Assembly: GCA_009617715.1 (NCBI GenBank) | Contig: VTFK01000248.1 | Span: forward strand, 1-64,000 | DNA length: 64,000 nt | DNA from: Plectrocnemia conspersa | Lineage: Eukaryota; Arthropoda; Insecta; Trichoptera; Polycentropodidae | Reading direction: 5' to 3' | Shown: in pieces, positions 11,741 to 24,205 of the stretch | How positions within the stretch are numbered: position 1 is the stretch's first letter | Layout: each line of letters begins with the position of its first letter | Program-made: the position numbers and the translations under genes | The notes under the pieces: generated by a model | Database searches by the model: none | The model's input: only the letters and a program-made list of their open reading frames with translations | Told to the model about the DNA's origin: nothing

Positions 11741-12131
11741 ACTATGGCATAGAAAAGGTTAACTCGTACCTATTATTATTATTTATTTAATAAATTATAA
11801 TACGATGATAAAAATATTTATAAAATGCCATTTTTATCATTAGGCCCGGAATCATTGTTTTCCTAGCACATGATATACTTTTTCTCAAGAATTTTTTATT
11901 CTTCGAGAATCAAAAAACATTGAAAAATAATTAACACTAGTAGTGAAAAATAAGGATTACATTTAGTACTGTTATTTGAAACAAAAACTAAAATAGAAAT
12001 ACTATTTTCACCGTTTGGTGATAAGAAATGATTTGTAGCGTAGAAAGGGTTAACTCTTATCCATTATTATTTATTCAAGAAATTATATTACGATGTTAAA
12101 AAACATATATAAAAAGCCATTTTTGTCATGT
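11741..12131 (+). repeat. Direct repeat pair, about 295 bp apart
   Basis: Two blocks of about 95 bp match: GCATAGAAAAGGTTAACTCG at 11,746 and GCGTAGAAAGGGTTAACTCT near 12,038. Both continue through TATTATTATTTATT, an ACGATG(A/T)TAAAAA block and a GCCATTTTT(A/G)TCAT end. The spacer has no gene. Confidence 0.6.
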
Positions 12132-12944
12132 TGTTTTCCCATGGCCTGGGTTCGTTCTCAGCGGTCCTGGCCATGATGGTTTAGTAACCATATGATAAAT
12201 GTAAACGTGTATTGTCCATAAAAGGGTTTTAGATTGATAATCTTATATAAAAAAATATTTAAAAAACGTAAAATTAATTTAAATATATTTAAAGCAGAGT
12301 AATATTATTATAGCATAGTGTAAAATAATACCCAATCTCCGTACAATTTAAATGTATAAGAAACATCTATACTTTATATCATCTCTAGCACTTACACCAC
12401 TCAGATACAGCACAATACGCGTATCGAGACCAATCATAAATAATTTACAAGATATCGTAACGTGAGCCTTCGCAACGAATCACAGCAAATTCGAAAAAGT
12501 TCGAAATCGAATATCCCTTGGCGGTGTACCAAGACCATATTTATATATTTATATACCCAAAGAGAAAAATCAGCTTACAGTATACAGAGACACGGGGAGA
12601 ATCCTTAAGGTAAACACAATGAGGCGTTTTATATCCAAAATAGATGTTTTATATGTATATAAAGTGACATATGCATGTTACAAACGAAAGGGGTTTAGCG
12701 CGTGTACACAAAAATGCGAATCTTGGCGTGCGTCGCCGAAGAGGGGTGTGTTTTATGACCGATCGTAAAATGTTAACATTTTTCAATAAATTTATATGTA
12801 TGTGCAACGGTCGGGCGTTGGTCAAATTGGATGAAGCGATTAATTTTCTTCAATTGAATCAATTTATTTATCTGTACATATTTATTTTTAAACACACATT
12901 TATATAACAAACACGCTTATCCGCGTGTAACGCATGGAGTTTTT
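12132..12944. other. Non-coding DNA
   Basis: No convincing gene. A 78-codon plus-strand ORF at 12,671-12,907 ends in hydrophobic AT-rich translation and has no homology I recognise. Confidence 0.4.
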
Positions 12945-14660
12945 TTTTTCAATAAAAAACGAGTCTTACGGTAAATTGACCGGGCCCCGTTCGTGCTTTT
13001 TTATGCGACTTGCCATATAGTTGACGCTAGAATTTGGTTCCTTTTAAAGATATAAACTTGAATTTTTGATACAAAATAAAGCTTTCGAATATACTTATAA
13101 TACTGTTTAAAAAAATTAAAAATTAATAAAAAAAAGTTTTTTTTTTCCAAAACACGTTTAGTTATGAGTCGATCGACCCACCATACATACGCTCATAAGA
13201 CTTGCAATATAGTTAAGGTCAGTGTGAGCTTATTTATACATATTTAAAGTGCAATTTTTGTGACAGTATAGAATTCTTAAGCACCCTGTGTATGTTTGTT
13301 AGCAAAATCCAATGTATCAATTTTTTGCAAAATGGCGACAAGTATAAAAATTTAAACACTCGTAACTCAGTAGGTTTATATTTTAACAAAAAAATCGATA
13401 TTCATAAAACGTTTATAAGCCTAAACTACATCCAAATAAAATATAAAAAAAATAGTTTTTTGCTTCAAAACAAACGATGTATCAGTTCGATCGGACCCCA
13501 TACGAGCCATTTTGAGACTTTCGGAAGAGTTAACGCTCTTAACTGTTTGGTTTCGAAGATAAAAATTTAAATTTTGAGTATCGCATAGAACTAACGTGCA
13601 GCCCCTATACGTTATGTTTAAAAAAAATATATAAATTTTTTTTTCAAAATGGCGGCTAATGTAAAAATTCAAAGTGTCATAACTTTGCTAAATGAAATCC
13701 TACTAAAAAATGTCGTATGCAAAAAGTGTTTGAAATTTTAATTTGCATATAAAAGCAATTTTTAATTATTTTTTTTTTATTAAAAACCGAGTCTTACCAT
13801 ATATTGACCGAGACCTCGAACGAGCTTTTATGCGACTCTGCATATAGTTAACGCTCGTATGTGGTTTCTATTTAAGAAATCGACTTGAATTTTTTAAACA
13901 AAATAGAGCTTTCGATAATACTTACGATACTATAAAAAAAAATTAAAAATTAAAGAAAAAAAAGTATTTTTTTTTAAAAACACGTTTAGTGTGATGAGTC
14001 GATCGACCCACCATACATACGCTCATAAGATTTTCAATATAGTTAAGGTCAGTGTGAGCTTATTTATACATATTTGAATTTCAAAATTTTGTGACAGTAT
14101 AGAATTCTTAAGCATCCTGTGTATGTTTGTTAGCAAAATCCAATGTGTTAATTTTTTGCAAAATGGCGACAAGTATAAAAATTCAATCACTCATAACTCA
14201 GTAGTTTTAAATTTTAACAAAAAGTTCGCTATACATGAAACGTTAAAAAGCCTAAAATACATCCGAATAAAATATAAAAAATAATAGTTTTTTGCTTCAA
14301 AACAAGCGATGTATCAGTTCGATCGGACCCCATACGAGCCATTTTAAGACTTTCAGAAGAGTTAACGCTCTTAACTGCTTGGTTTTAAAGATTAAAAATT
14401 AAATTTTTAGTATCGTATAGAACTACCGTGCACCCCCTTAACGTTTTGTATGAAAAAAACATATAAAATTCTTTTACAAAATGGCGGCCAATGTAAAAAT
14501 TTAAGTGTCATAACTTTGCAAAATGAAATCCTACTGAAAAATGTCGTATGCAAAAAGTGTTTAGAAGCTTGATTTGCATTTAAAAACAATTTTGAATTAT
14601 TTATTTTTCAATAAAAATACGGTATTGACCGGGGCCCCATGGAGCCCCAATAGCGCATGG
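12945..14660. repeat. Satellite-like tandem array, about 825-bp higher-order unit
   Basis: Two full units and the start of a third are present. Anchors GACCGGGCCCC / GATCGACCCACCATAC / GATCGGACCCCATACGAGCC lie near 12,978, 13,173 and 13,489. They recur near 13,806, 14,001 and 14,320, and the first anchor recurs again near 14,629. The spacing is about 195, 316 and 317 bp, so each unit comprises three related subunits. Each subunit carries a CATATAGTTAACGCTC-like block and an AAAATGGCG(A/G)C block. ORFs inside do not stay open between copies. Confidence 0.85.
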
Positions 14661-15150
14661 AGCATATGTGATCAAAAATTTTATAGATCTATATTTTTTG
14701 CTATATATATGTTTTAGAAGTGACGCTTTATAATGCGGTAACACGAGAGTAAAACATGTAATTTCTAAAGCAATATTCGCTGGTGATCGCTACCGGACAG
14801 ATGTCACAAAATCCATACCTTTTTTTTGTGCCAGAGGGAAAAAAAAGTTGTTTGCGTAAACCGTTTACGGAAAGTTTGCGACAAAAAACGTATCTCTGCA
14901 GCGATGGAATACGTTAACGTTTGATTTTCCCATATTACGTATTCATGCCATTTGCGAACACCCAGAGGCGGATTTAACAAAAAATGACATTTTTATACTG
15001 TCGTGATCTAATTTATTATTTATTTACATATCTATTTCAATTTAAAAACTACTAAACAATGACTTATACCACACTCATGTTCATAAAAAATATTTTATTA
15101 AGGCGATGCGGAGCCATTACATGTATTATGTTATCTCCTCAAACGAACCA
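14661..15150. other. Non-coding DNA
   Basis: No gene supported in this flank of the tandem array. Confidence 0.4.
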
Positions 15151-15550
15151 GTTAAAACAACATCCCAGGCGCAGATGTAAAAGTTAATGAGAAAGCGGAT
15201 CCAGCCAGGTCGGCTTGTTTTCTTTGTAACGTTAGATCTGGACCGTGCTTGGAATTTTTACGGCAAAATCTTTACCGAGAGATGTACGATTCTGGGAAAA
15301 CATCTCGTTTTTCACCCCGCTGCAATTCTAAAGGCGTACACTTAGAAAATAATCTTGGCCATTAGAGCGACCGACGGTCTGGCAACTTTCGAAATTAAAC
15401 TTGTCCTATCAATATTCCGGACCTGTCTATTCGTTTTCTGCGAAAATAACGTCTAAACTTTGAAATTTATGCTGAGAGAAAAGCACAGGTGCAACAACTC
15501 GTCTTCGCGTCATAACACGAAATGAAAAGTTTCGCAGATCCATTCGTCTT
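15151..15550. other. GC-richer non-coding island
   Basis: Composition is balanced compared with the flanks but no frame stays open for more than a few tens of codons. It may be a conserved non-coding element; comparison with related genomes is needed to say. Confidence 0.35.
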
Positions 15551-17870
15551 ATCTTTACTAAATAAATAAATTATATTTAAAGCAATTGAAGCGTGAAATA
15601 GCAGTCAATCTGACAATAAGCTCACTAGGAACTAAAACGGAGAATTGCAGATACAAAGGAAGTAGACCATGACAAATCAAAATCTAAGGGGAATTCCAAA
15701 GAGACTTGGATGGAAGTCGAGGGTTGATGTATATCGAGGGGAAGCAATAAAGAGAGCTGTTCGTTTATTATTATTATGTAGTATATAAAAGGTTTAAATT
15801 GATCTAAAAAGCTTTATCTACAACAAAAAAATAGTTTATTAGACATGCAATAAACTAACTCAAACAAGTTTTATTTTAGTCATCCCTTTTAATTATTAAA
15901 AAAAATCATTATTATAATCTGAAATATATAATATAATGAATACATGGATAAAGATGCGACAAGGAAGTTTCTAATAAAAGTAGACAGAGAAAGCTTTCCG
16001 CACAGCTTACGCGACACTCTATTAATAACTTGCTTTGCGAGAGCTTTCATACGGTCGGTGTAAAATTGATCACCGCCAAAGCTTTCATTTGCATGTTGCG
16101 CTATAAAAAAGGGTTCTCTACAATTATTGTCCGAGTGTATTACGAATATTATTTAGTATGTGTTTTTCGTAAACCGTCCACGGTACGGTCGATCTTTTGA
16201 AGTAAATGAAGTAAAAAGCTCGACTTTGCAAAGGCATAGTGTGCACTAGCGAGCTTTCGTTGCAAGCTCGCGTGTCGATGTCGTCAAAAGCCGTGGAAGC
16301 TTTACAGCTGAACGTGTTCGTATAAAAGGAAAGGCTAGGATTAAAATTTGCGAGAAACGTTGCTAAAAATAATTTTAAAAAAAGGGAGCGACTAAAAATA
16401 TTTAAACTTCAAATAATTTAAAATGAGACTATTATAACTTAGTATGTGTCCGGATTAATAAAATACTATAATACTACAATATATACTTTAGGTATTATAT
16501 ATTTAATTAAAAACTTTGTTGCTCAAAAAATGAGTGAGAAAATAAGTTCATTGAAAGAATGTAACGGGCATAGTTTGTTTTTTGCCAAACAAATAAAAAT
16601 CCTATTAGTTAATATAGTACTATTTTTTTTTTGTTTAAAATATTTGTATATAATAATCTGTTAAATTTTGCAAAAATTAATTAGATTTCTGTATTTAAGT
16701 GTGTGAAAAATATTCCTAATATTATTATTATTATTCAATGATATATTACAAAACATTTTTGACCTATTCAATTTTTTCTTTAGGAACTTTTAAAATAAAT
16801 CTCAAAAAAATTCAGTTTTTTTCGTAAATTGTTTAACAGAGTAACGAACTTTTCGTAATTTTTTATAGTCGCTTTTTTAATTTTTATAATAAGGCTGGCT
16901 AATAAACTCAGTCGAGATATAAGCAAAATCTATTTATAGACTAATTTATATGTTGATTTAATGAAATTTACGGCAGTTATCGTAAATTTAAAAATCGTTA
17001 AATTCTACAATGCAAAGAAAAAATTAAATAATTTTTATTTTATTTTATTTTCTATTATGGAACGTTTTTAATTTATCTACGATTTTGTAACGAAGTTACA
17101 AATATTAATTTAAATGACCGCCATTCTAAAACAAAATTGTGGATCAGAAAAAAGATACTATCTTTAGTTTAATGGCAATATGATTAAAGTAACGCAGATG
17201 TCGCCTATATTAATTTTTTTTTTTAAAGATACTTTTAACAACGTTACGATTTTTTCAATTTTTTGATTGGCCGCCATTTAATTTTTTCATTAGATTTTTT
17301 TTTTTATCGCCTTTTTGAAACAAGTCGAGATTTTAAAATGATTATTTTTTAAATATGTTTCATATGTATGGGACAATAACTACGATAGTTATCGTCTTTC
17401 TGAAATAGATATTTACGTAATATATTTCTTAAGAAATCTACCTAAAAGTTGTCTCTCAATCAAACCTTTCCCTGAGTAATACATTAAAAAAAATATGCTT
17501 GTGAATTAATCATTATTAATTATATAACTGCACAGCAATTTAAAACTTTTTAACACAAAGGCAAAACTCAATTCCTGTAAAGTTGAATTATATTGTAGAG
17601 GCTTATTTATTTATTTACAATAGCCAAAAACGCAAGGCGACACTTGAGTAACACTGACATATTCTTTCGTGCACCTCAACGGGAAGACGGCGACCGGCGG
17701 TGTCTCGTCCGCCGATCATTATCGTTCATCAACTATTATGAATTGTGTAAATTTCAATAAATATTACTGCAATTTGTGTGTAATTGTCACTCGTATTTTT
17801 ATATATCCCTGATTGTTTTTTATATGAAATAAAATTTTGGTAAAAATATTTTGACTCAAGCCCAAGGAGT
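15551..17870. other. AT-rich non-coding DNA
   Basis: No gene is supported. A moderately GC-rich patch at 15,990-16,340 holds repeated GAGCTTTC/AAAGCTTTC words, and a GC patch with CCGGCGG and CCGCCG lies at 17,680-17,720. Neither reads as coding. Confidence 0.4.
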
Positions 17871-17874
17871 CAAA

Positions 17875-18015
17875 TCACGAGGCGAATAAAATCATCAGAA
17901 GATCATAGCCGACCAATAATTCAACTCGACACTCTACAAAAAATATCCGATTTTCAAGACCAGTTATTTTGACTTCACCGCCTGATCACGGCAGCTAAAT
18001 TTCCATATATTTGTG
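17875..18015 (+). repeat. Dispersed repeat R2, copy 1
   Basis: It shares ordered blocks with 25,965-26,085: ATCATAGCCGACCAATAATTC against ATCACAGCCGGCAATAATAC, then CAACTCGACAC, then a TTTTGACTTCACCGCCTGA-type block. The family is unknown. Confidence 0.55.
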
Positions 18016-18189
18016 GTATTTTATATATGCTTAGCAAAATAAACTGAAGTCTAAAAGAAATAGTTTAAAATTATTATTTAATGGATATTAAATGAAATAG
18101 TATATTTTTATTCTGATTTATTAACACAATGGTTGCTCTATTGATGCAAAAATACAATAAATTTCTACCAGAGCACACAAATCAATCTA

Positions 18190-18625
18190 AAGGCCAAATC
18201 GAAGGCGCCGCTCAGACGATTTCAATCGAAACGGGTTTTAAATTCATACACTGCTAGCTTTGCTCTGTCTGCAAGGAAAACCCGCAAAAATCGTCGGAGA
18301 TTTCCCGCGGGATTCATAGGGAAAAACGCATACGTGACGGCGGGTAATTCCAGAACGCAGTCGGGAAAATTTATGATTTCCTTTTGGATGCTTGGTGGAT
18401 AGGTCTTCTCTTCCCCGGGAAGCGCGAAGGGCGAATTAAGCGGTCTTAAGGGTTGGAGATAGCCGAGACGGCGATTAATCATTGCCGGAGTACAAATGTT
18501 CAAATTGCGCCTAATGCTCGGCGCGTATTAAGGGTTGGTCGGAATGAGGGTTGTGATGCTTTTTGTCACCCCGCCGCGGGACACGAAATGAGCGTAATTA
18601 AATTAATCATCCGAGGAGTGCATTT
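18190..18625. other. GC-richer island, no gene called
   Basis: ORFs of 93 codons (minus) and 76 codons (plus) overlap here. Neither has a recognised domain or clear splice boundaries, and opposing ORFs over the same island suggest composition. It lies inside what would be a dystrophin intron if the two minus-strand exons are linked, so a conserved enhancer is possible. Confidence 0.35.
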
Positions 18626-18797
18626 TTTAATCCTTTCCATCGCGATGTACTTGAAACATATCAGTCTTGAATCTAACTCTTAACGTAAAACTTTTTCATG
18701 ATACATATGGGATGTAGTATATTTGTAAAAAAATATATATTAGTATTAATTTGTACTTAAAACGTTTCTCAAACTAATAAATTAAACAAGAAAATTT

Positions 18798-18985
18798 TTC
18801 AGCGACACGCGTGCACTCCAAAAACTTACTGCATGGGCAGTGGAAGAGGTTCCATATGTAGGCTAAGTGCAAAAAGTTGAAGTAAGCTTTGTACACTGCT
18901 GAGTGTTCAATTTTGAGTATTTAAAAAATGTTTTTGATAAAATCATTTGAAACGAGTACCGCAAAAATCAAGGGATAAATACTAC
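18798..18985 (+). repeat. Dispersed repeat R1, copy 1
   Basis: It shares CAGCGACACGCGTGCACTCC, a GGGCAGTG(G/A)(A/G)AGAGGTT block, a TGCAAAAAGT block and a GCAAAAAT(C/T)AAGGG end with 47,368-47,585. The conserved order over about 190 bp makes common descent likely. Confidence 0.65.
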
Positions 18986-18989
18986 AAAG

Positions 18990-20700
18990 ATTTACTTATT
19001 GAACATGTACGATACGATCAATAAATATTTAATCATTAAAATATGAACTCTATTATTTTACTTTTATATTATATATTAAATTGATATAGAGTTCAAGTTT
19101 TATAAATAATATAGCAAGGATAAATAAATTCAATAATAAAATCGACGATATCTCAACTACAATCTTTAATATACAAAAACTAAGCTCTGATCGTCCTGGC
19201 ATTGTCATCAATCACCATAATTCAAAATATGATAATAAAATATTTTCCTATAAAACAACAGTCCTTTTTATGTATAATATATAGACATATAATTCGATTA
19301 TGTTGTGAAATAACATTAAGTTCCCTAAGGACGTAAATTTGTAAATTTTCAAAAACTTAACCCTAAAATCCACACGAAAAGCACACACACACACACATGT
19401 TAGCGGTACTTCATAATTAAGGGACTTAATCAAGTCATAACTGTCGTGATTAAATGGCTTCAATTAGCGAGGCTCTGCTTGTGCTCGGAAAGAGACCTTC
19501 GACCCTGGTTTTAATTAGTAATCTTTGTTAATTAGTATAGCGTATAATTAAAGCTTTTTGTCTCTGTTTGTAAGTTATAACAAATCATTATTGAACTTTG
19601 ACAGAGTTCTAAATAAAATACTCAAAAGTATGTACTATCTATACCTAAAGTATATATATATGTACAACCCTTGTATGATTACACTGAAAGTTATTTAATA
19701 AAATTCAGTACATATAATCTAAAAAATCATTCTGAATTTTTTTTTAATAAAACACTATGAGATCAACATTATAGTAATTATTATACCTTTTATGTTTTCC
19801 CCGTATACTGCGATTAAACTCTGTACATGACCTTCCTGAAAATGAGTTTTCATGCTTGACGCACAAATATATATCAATTAAGTAATTTAATAATTTAGAA
19901 AACATGAAATTAAATATTTTTTCACTAGTAAATCGTGATTAACTTTATCAAACGCCTTTTCAAAATCTATGTATATGCCAAAAAAAATTACACCCTAGTA
20001 TAGTGATCCCGAAATAAAATTAAAAAAATAACATTAACTCTCACAGTGATTTTTATTAATTTTATATTAAATTAAATATTACATTAAATTTAAAGATGAA
20101 TAACATCAAACGTTAAGAACGACTTATTCAATAACATTTAAAAGCTTTCAATTTGTTCATTAAATAAATAATAATAATAATAAATTAGGGCTGCCCTTTA
20201 ATTCATTACTTTCCAAAGGACACTTATACCCGCATTCAAGAGTTGAATAAAAGTCTAAAAATTGGTCGTTAATACCCTTATTGAAATCTGAAGTTAAAAT
20301 CTATATATTCAGATGTATACCTGATGCCAAGGGACGAAGAAATATATTATATCCAAAACTCAAAGGTAGATTTGCCCTGTAGGTGAACTACCATTTCAAA
20401 ACCGATGATTTTATAAATCGAAATAATAACACGCCCCCGAACTAACGTATTCGCAAAATATTATTACAGCACTCTATCATATCAGACAATTTGGCTAGTC
20501 GATGAGATTTGTGTATACAGTGATTTTGATCCTTCGGATCTATCTGCATGGGTTTCTTATGATAATATCAAGAAAGGCATATTTATAATATAAAGCAATT
20601 TTAATGTATGTATGTCATTATCTATATCATAGATTATTCGATTTTTTAATTTCATTTTTAGAATGTCAGAAAATCAGACAGACATTATTCATATTGGACT
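18990..20700. other. AT-rich non-coding DNA
   Basis: No gene seen. A short CA microsatellite is at about 19,382-19,397. Confidence 0.4.
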
Positions 20701-20724
20701 GAAAAAAATAAAACCACGCATTAG

Positions 20725-20790
20725 AAAAGTCCACAGCTGCAAAATATGAGCAAATTCTGGAATTTCGGCAATCACAAAGTGTTTTCTTTT
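20725..20790 (+). repeat. Dispersed repeat R3, copy 2
   Basis: AAAAGTCCACAGCTGCAAAATATGAGC-type block shared with 57,600 (AAAAGTCCACAGCCGC) and, less well, with 4,519. Confidence 0.4.
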
Positions 20791-21620
20791 ATTATTTTAC
20801 TTATCACTATAGGTTTTTATAGTCATGTTCGTTATTATTAACATAATTATAAGAAGATGAATTTTAAAAAACAAAAAACAACTGTAGATACCAGCGGTTC
20901 GTTAGGGTGGGGGGGGGGGGGAATCTGTGTTGGCAAAATATACAAATACTTAAAAAAATAGCATATAACTATTTTTTAATTTTATGTTTGTTTTAAAGGC
21001 TAACACTATTAAATTGTAATCGGCAAATCCATATTTTTAAATTAAATTGACTGTAAATTATAAAAGAAAATATTTAAATATTTATTATTTAAACTAAATA
21101 AACTTTTAAATCCTTATTATAAAATAAATATATTGCTAAAGTGAAATGGCGGAAAAAATAAGAAACAGAATGTTTAGAAGCAGCTAAAATAAAAATAATT
21201 GAATTAAAGACACGTTAATCGTAACATGGCAATGACGTTGCGCCATAGTGTGCACCAGCGACCGGCAAAATTATGCGTATACTCCATGGCATTTAACACT
21301 TAATACTCCGAATTTTTTTATATAAAATGTAATAAAAAGTAAATTTTGTTATTAGCTCAGCGCGATTTTTTCTAAATTTTGCTTTGCAGCTAACTTATTA
21401 AATAAATTATATTTAATGCAATAAAGAGATTGACTCTTGAAAGTTATTTAAATAAGTCTATAATAGACAGCTTATACAAAATAAAAAAAGTCGGACTCTT
21501 TATTAAAAAAAGAATCAAATTAACAAAATGCATTGTTAAAAAAAAAAATTTTAAAATAAATAAATAGAAACAAACAGTTTTTAAAAATATTTGCATTAAA
21601 TGTGTTTAACATATTATCTA
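20791..21620. other. AT-rich non-coding DNA with a poly-G run
   Basis: A G homopolymer of about a dozen bases sits near 20,908-20,921. No gene is supported. Confidence 0.4.
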
Positions 21621-21624
21621 CATA

Positions 21625-21855
21625 ATTTCACTAATACCCGAAAGAACTGGGTTCGAATCCCATAATGAAACTTTGCGTATATAAATTTATTTTGTGTCTG
21701 CGATATTTGAATTATTGATTAATAAATAATTATAATTTCGATCGACCTTCGCAGCTTAGGTTTTCCTAGATTATCCTTTTCTCTTGAATATATATCGTGG
21801 TGATATTTATTCTTAAGAATATGAATATTAAATTCTATAATAATGAGCTACTATA
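21625..21855 (+). repeat. tRNA-derived SINE, copy 4
   Basis: A perfect box B, GGTTCGAATCC, is at 21,650-21,660; the head upstream is shortened. The body contains ATTATAATTTCGATCGACC, TTCGCAGCTTAGGTTTTCCT, a TTGAATATATATCGTGG block and an AATGAGCTACT tail. This is the clearest copy of the family in the window. Confidence 0.75.
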
Positions 21856-24205
21856 ATATATGTATATATTAAAAATAAATTAATTTGTTCAATAAAAAAC
21901 ATTTTTTAAGTAATTACTTAAATAAAAATATAGATACATTTGGTCTGATAAGATATTTATTTCATGAAAATAAACTTTTTTAAGAATAATTATTAAATAA
22001 TGTGTAGATAATTGTTAAACTTTTTTTTTGACAATATGATTGAAATGAACATTTATATAAGATGAAGAATTATTTACAGGAATAATAAATTCCATTAAAT
22101 AGAATATTTGGTAAACAATATTCAGCTAAAAAAATTAAAATTAAATTATGTTTCTTTAGTATAAAAAAATGTAATAATATTTAATATGGTATAAAAATAA
22201 ATTAATCCTATAACCATTCTAAGAATCTAATAAATTTAGCTAGGGAATTCTTATAATCGTGTTAGGCACTATATGAGTTAATTAGAATAAATTATAGATC
22301 ATAATAAAGAAGAAAAACTTTACAAAACAATGATTCAGTATTTAATCAGAATCTAATTAAATATATCATTTATTAAACATTTTTACTAATACTGATTTTT
22401 TATGAGTAACTATTATTTTGCATTCTATTAATATTTTTATTTTTGCGTTTGCAAATTAAGTTAAATTGATATAAATCCATCAGATTTTATTCTAAAATAG
22501 TAAAAAAAAAAATTTTATGAAGATATATTTTATGAATAAATTTTCTAAAAATATTATTGTATTGATAAATGATATATATCGAGAATTCAATAGCATAAAA
22601 CATATTTTAGGACCATTGAAAAACAAATCCGTTCAATTTAACATCTCTTTTACAAAAAAAAAAAACCCTTTTTTTTTAGAAAAACTCCCTAACACGGTGT
22701 AAAACTTTTGACGAAGGTCTACGCGTGTCATTTTCACCTCCTAAACAATATAAAAACAGAAGCTTGTTTGTTTCTTATTTTCTCGATTAATTTCGACAAA
22801 ATCGCCAAAGAGACAGATGTACCTACACACGCACAATTCTTTTGTGTTCGCTTAACGAGAATTTCGTTTTTCCCTCCGGTGTCTCCTCTCAAACGCCAAA
22901 GCTTTTTGCAGTCAAAGCTTTTTGATGTCGCGTTTATTATTTTGCGCCGTTGTTGTTTTATTATTGCGTATATTTAGCCCAGTCGGCGTTTGTGTATTAA
23001 ATTAGGTACACATACACACACACATTGAAGGCTTTGTCTGGGCAATTTTTCCCTTTATTATTTTCCTTCATCACCTCGCCCTTGGGCGCCGCCGCCAGGC
23101 AATGCGAAAAACATCAGCCGGAATAATGCATACATTTAATTTACATAATGTCGCAATTCGAAGCAAAAAATATTTAAAAAGCCATTGCCGAACGAAAAGT
23201 TTTGCCCCATGGTGTTTCACTCGGTATTAGTTGGCGTAGGTAACTGGATAGATACACGGAATACTTTTTTAACATGACTACTGGTTTCCACGTAGTTTCC
23301 AAATTATTGTAAATATATGTAAAATAACACCCCATCATTTGTGAATATACTCATATAGACATAGTTCACTTCAAGTTTTATAGATATACTAGTTTTAAAC
23401 ACGGCTTTTCATCTGCCAGCACATATAAATGTTTTGAATGCTCCGCTCGTAACACTGAACTATAAAATTGACCACGAGAGGAGCTTTCGTCTCTAAAGTT
23501 AATTACTGTCACATTGAACGACTGTCCTTGTAACTTAATTATTATTATTATAGCGAAGGTAAAGTAAAATGGAAATTGAAACGGTCTAAAGCGAAAAGGA
23601 AAATTGCTTCGAATCAATGGAATTTCAGGAACAAATATATTTTTATTGACTCATTTTTTGTTAACCGTGCTTTAAAAATAAATACTCAATAAGTGAAATA
23701 ATAATACATGTATGTATGTTTAATTTATGTTTTACAGAACATGTGACATATGCTATAATTGTATTTGCAAGTTTTTATCAAGGCGTGACGGTTACAACCA
23801 TTTCGAACAAACGAAAACACGTCTCGAAATTTACGCCATAATCAGTATCTTTTATAACAATAAAAAAGAGAACTGATGAACAAACAATTAGGTTTATAAT
23901 TAGAAATGTTTCATTTCTGTTCTAAAATATTTACCATAAGAAGCGGCAAAAAAATACTGTTTGTTTGGAAAGGATGCGCGCTAGACAATACATTCTATCC
24001 TGCACACAATATTTTTGTTTTTCTACCCTTCGATTGACGATCACCGGAGTGACTATCTGGACCGTTTATATTTTAACTCTTTAAGGAGTATTGCCGTACA
24101 TGTACGGTGGTCAATCTTTAACTGTTTTAAGGTATCCCAGATGCTTATGTATTTGCAAATATAAAACTAACGAAATGATAAATTATAAACATAATATTTA
24201 ATATA
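21856..24205. other. AT-rich non-coding DNA
   Basis: No gene is supported. ORFs at 22,517-22,977 and 23,378-23,617 lack motifs and splice context. A GC-richer patch with CGCCGCCGCC is near 23,088. A TTAACTCTTTAAGG end-like motif followed by a palindromic GCCGTACATGTACGG is at about 24,073-24,110. Confidence 0.4.

Noticed and set aside
13292..14589. ORFs of 60-92 codons
   Set aside because: They sit in the tandem satellite and are not open in the second copy of the unit.
18222..18683. Opposed ORFs of 93 and 76 codons
   Set aside because: Overlap on opposite strands, no domain, no splice evidence.
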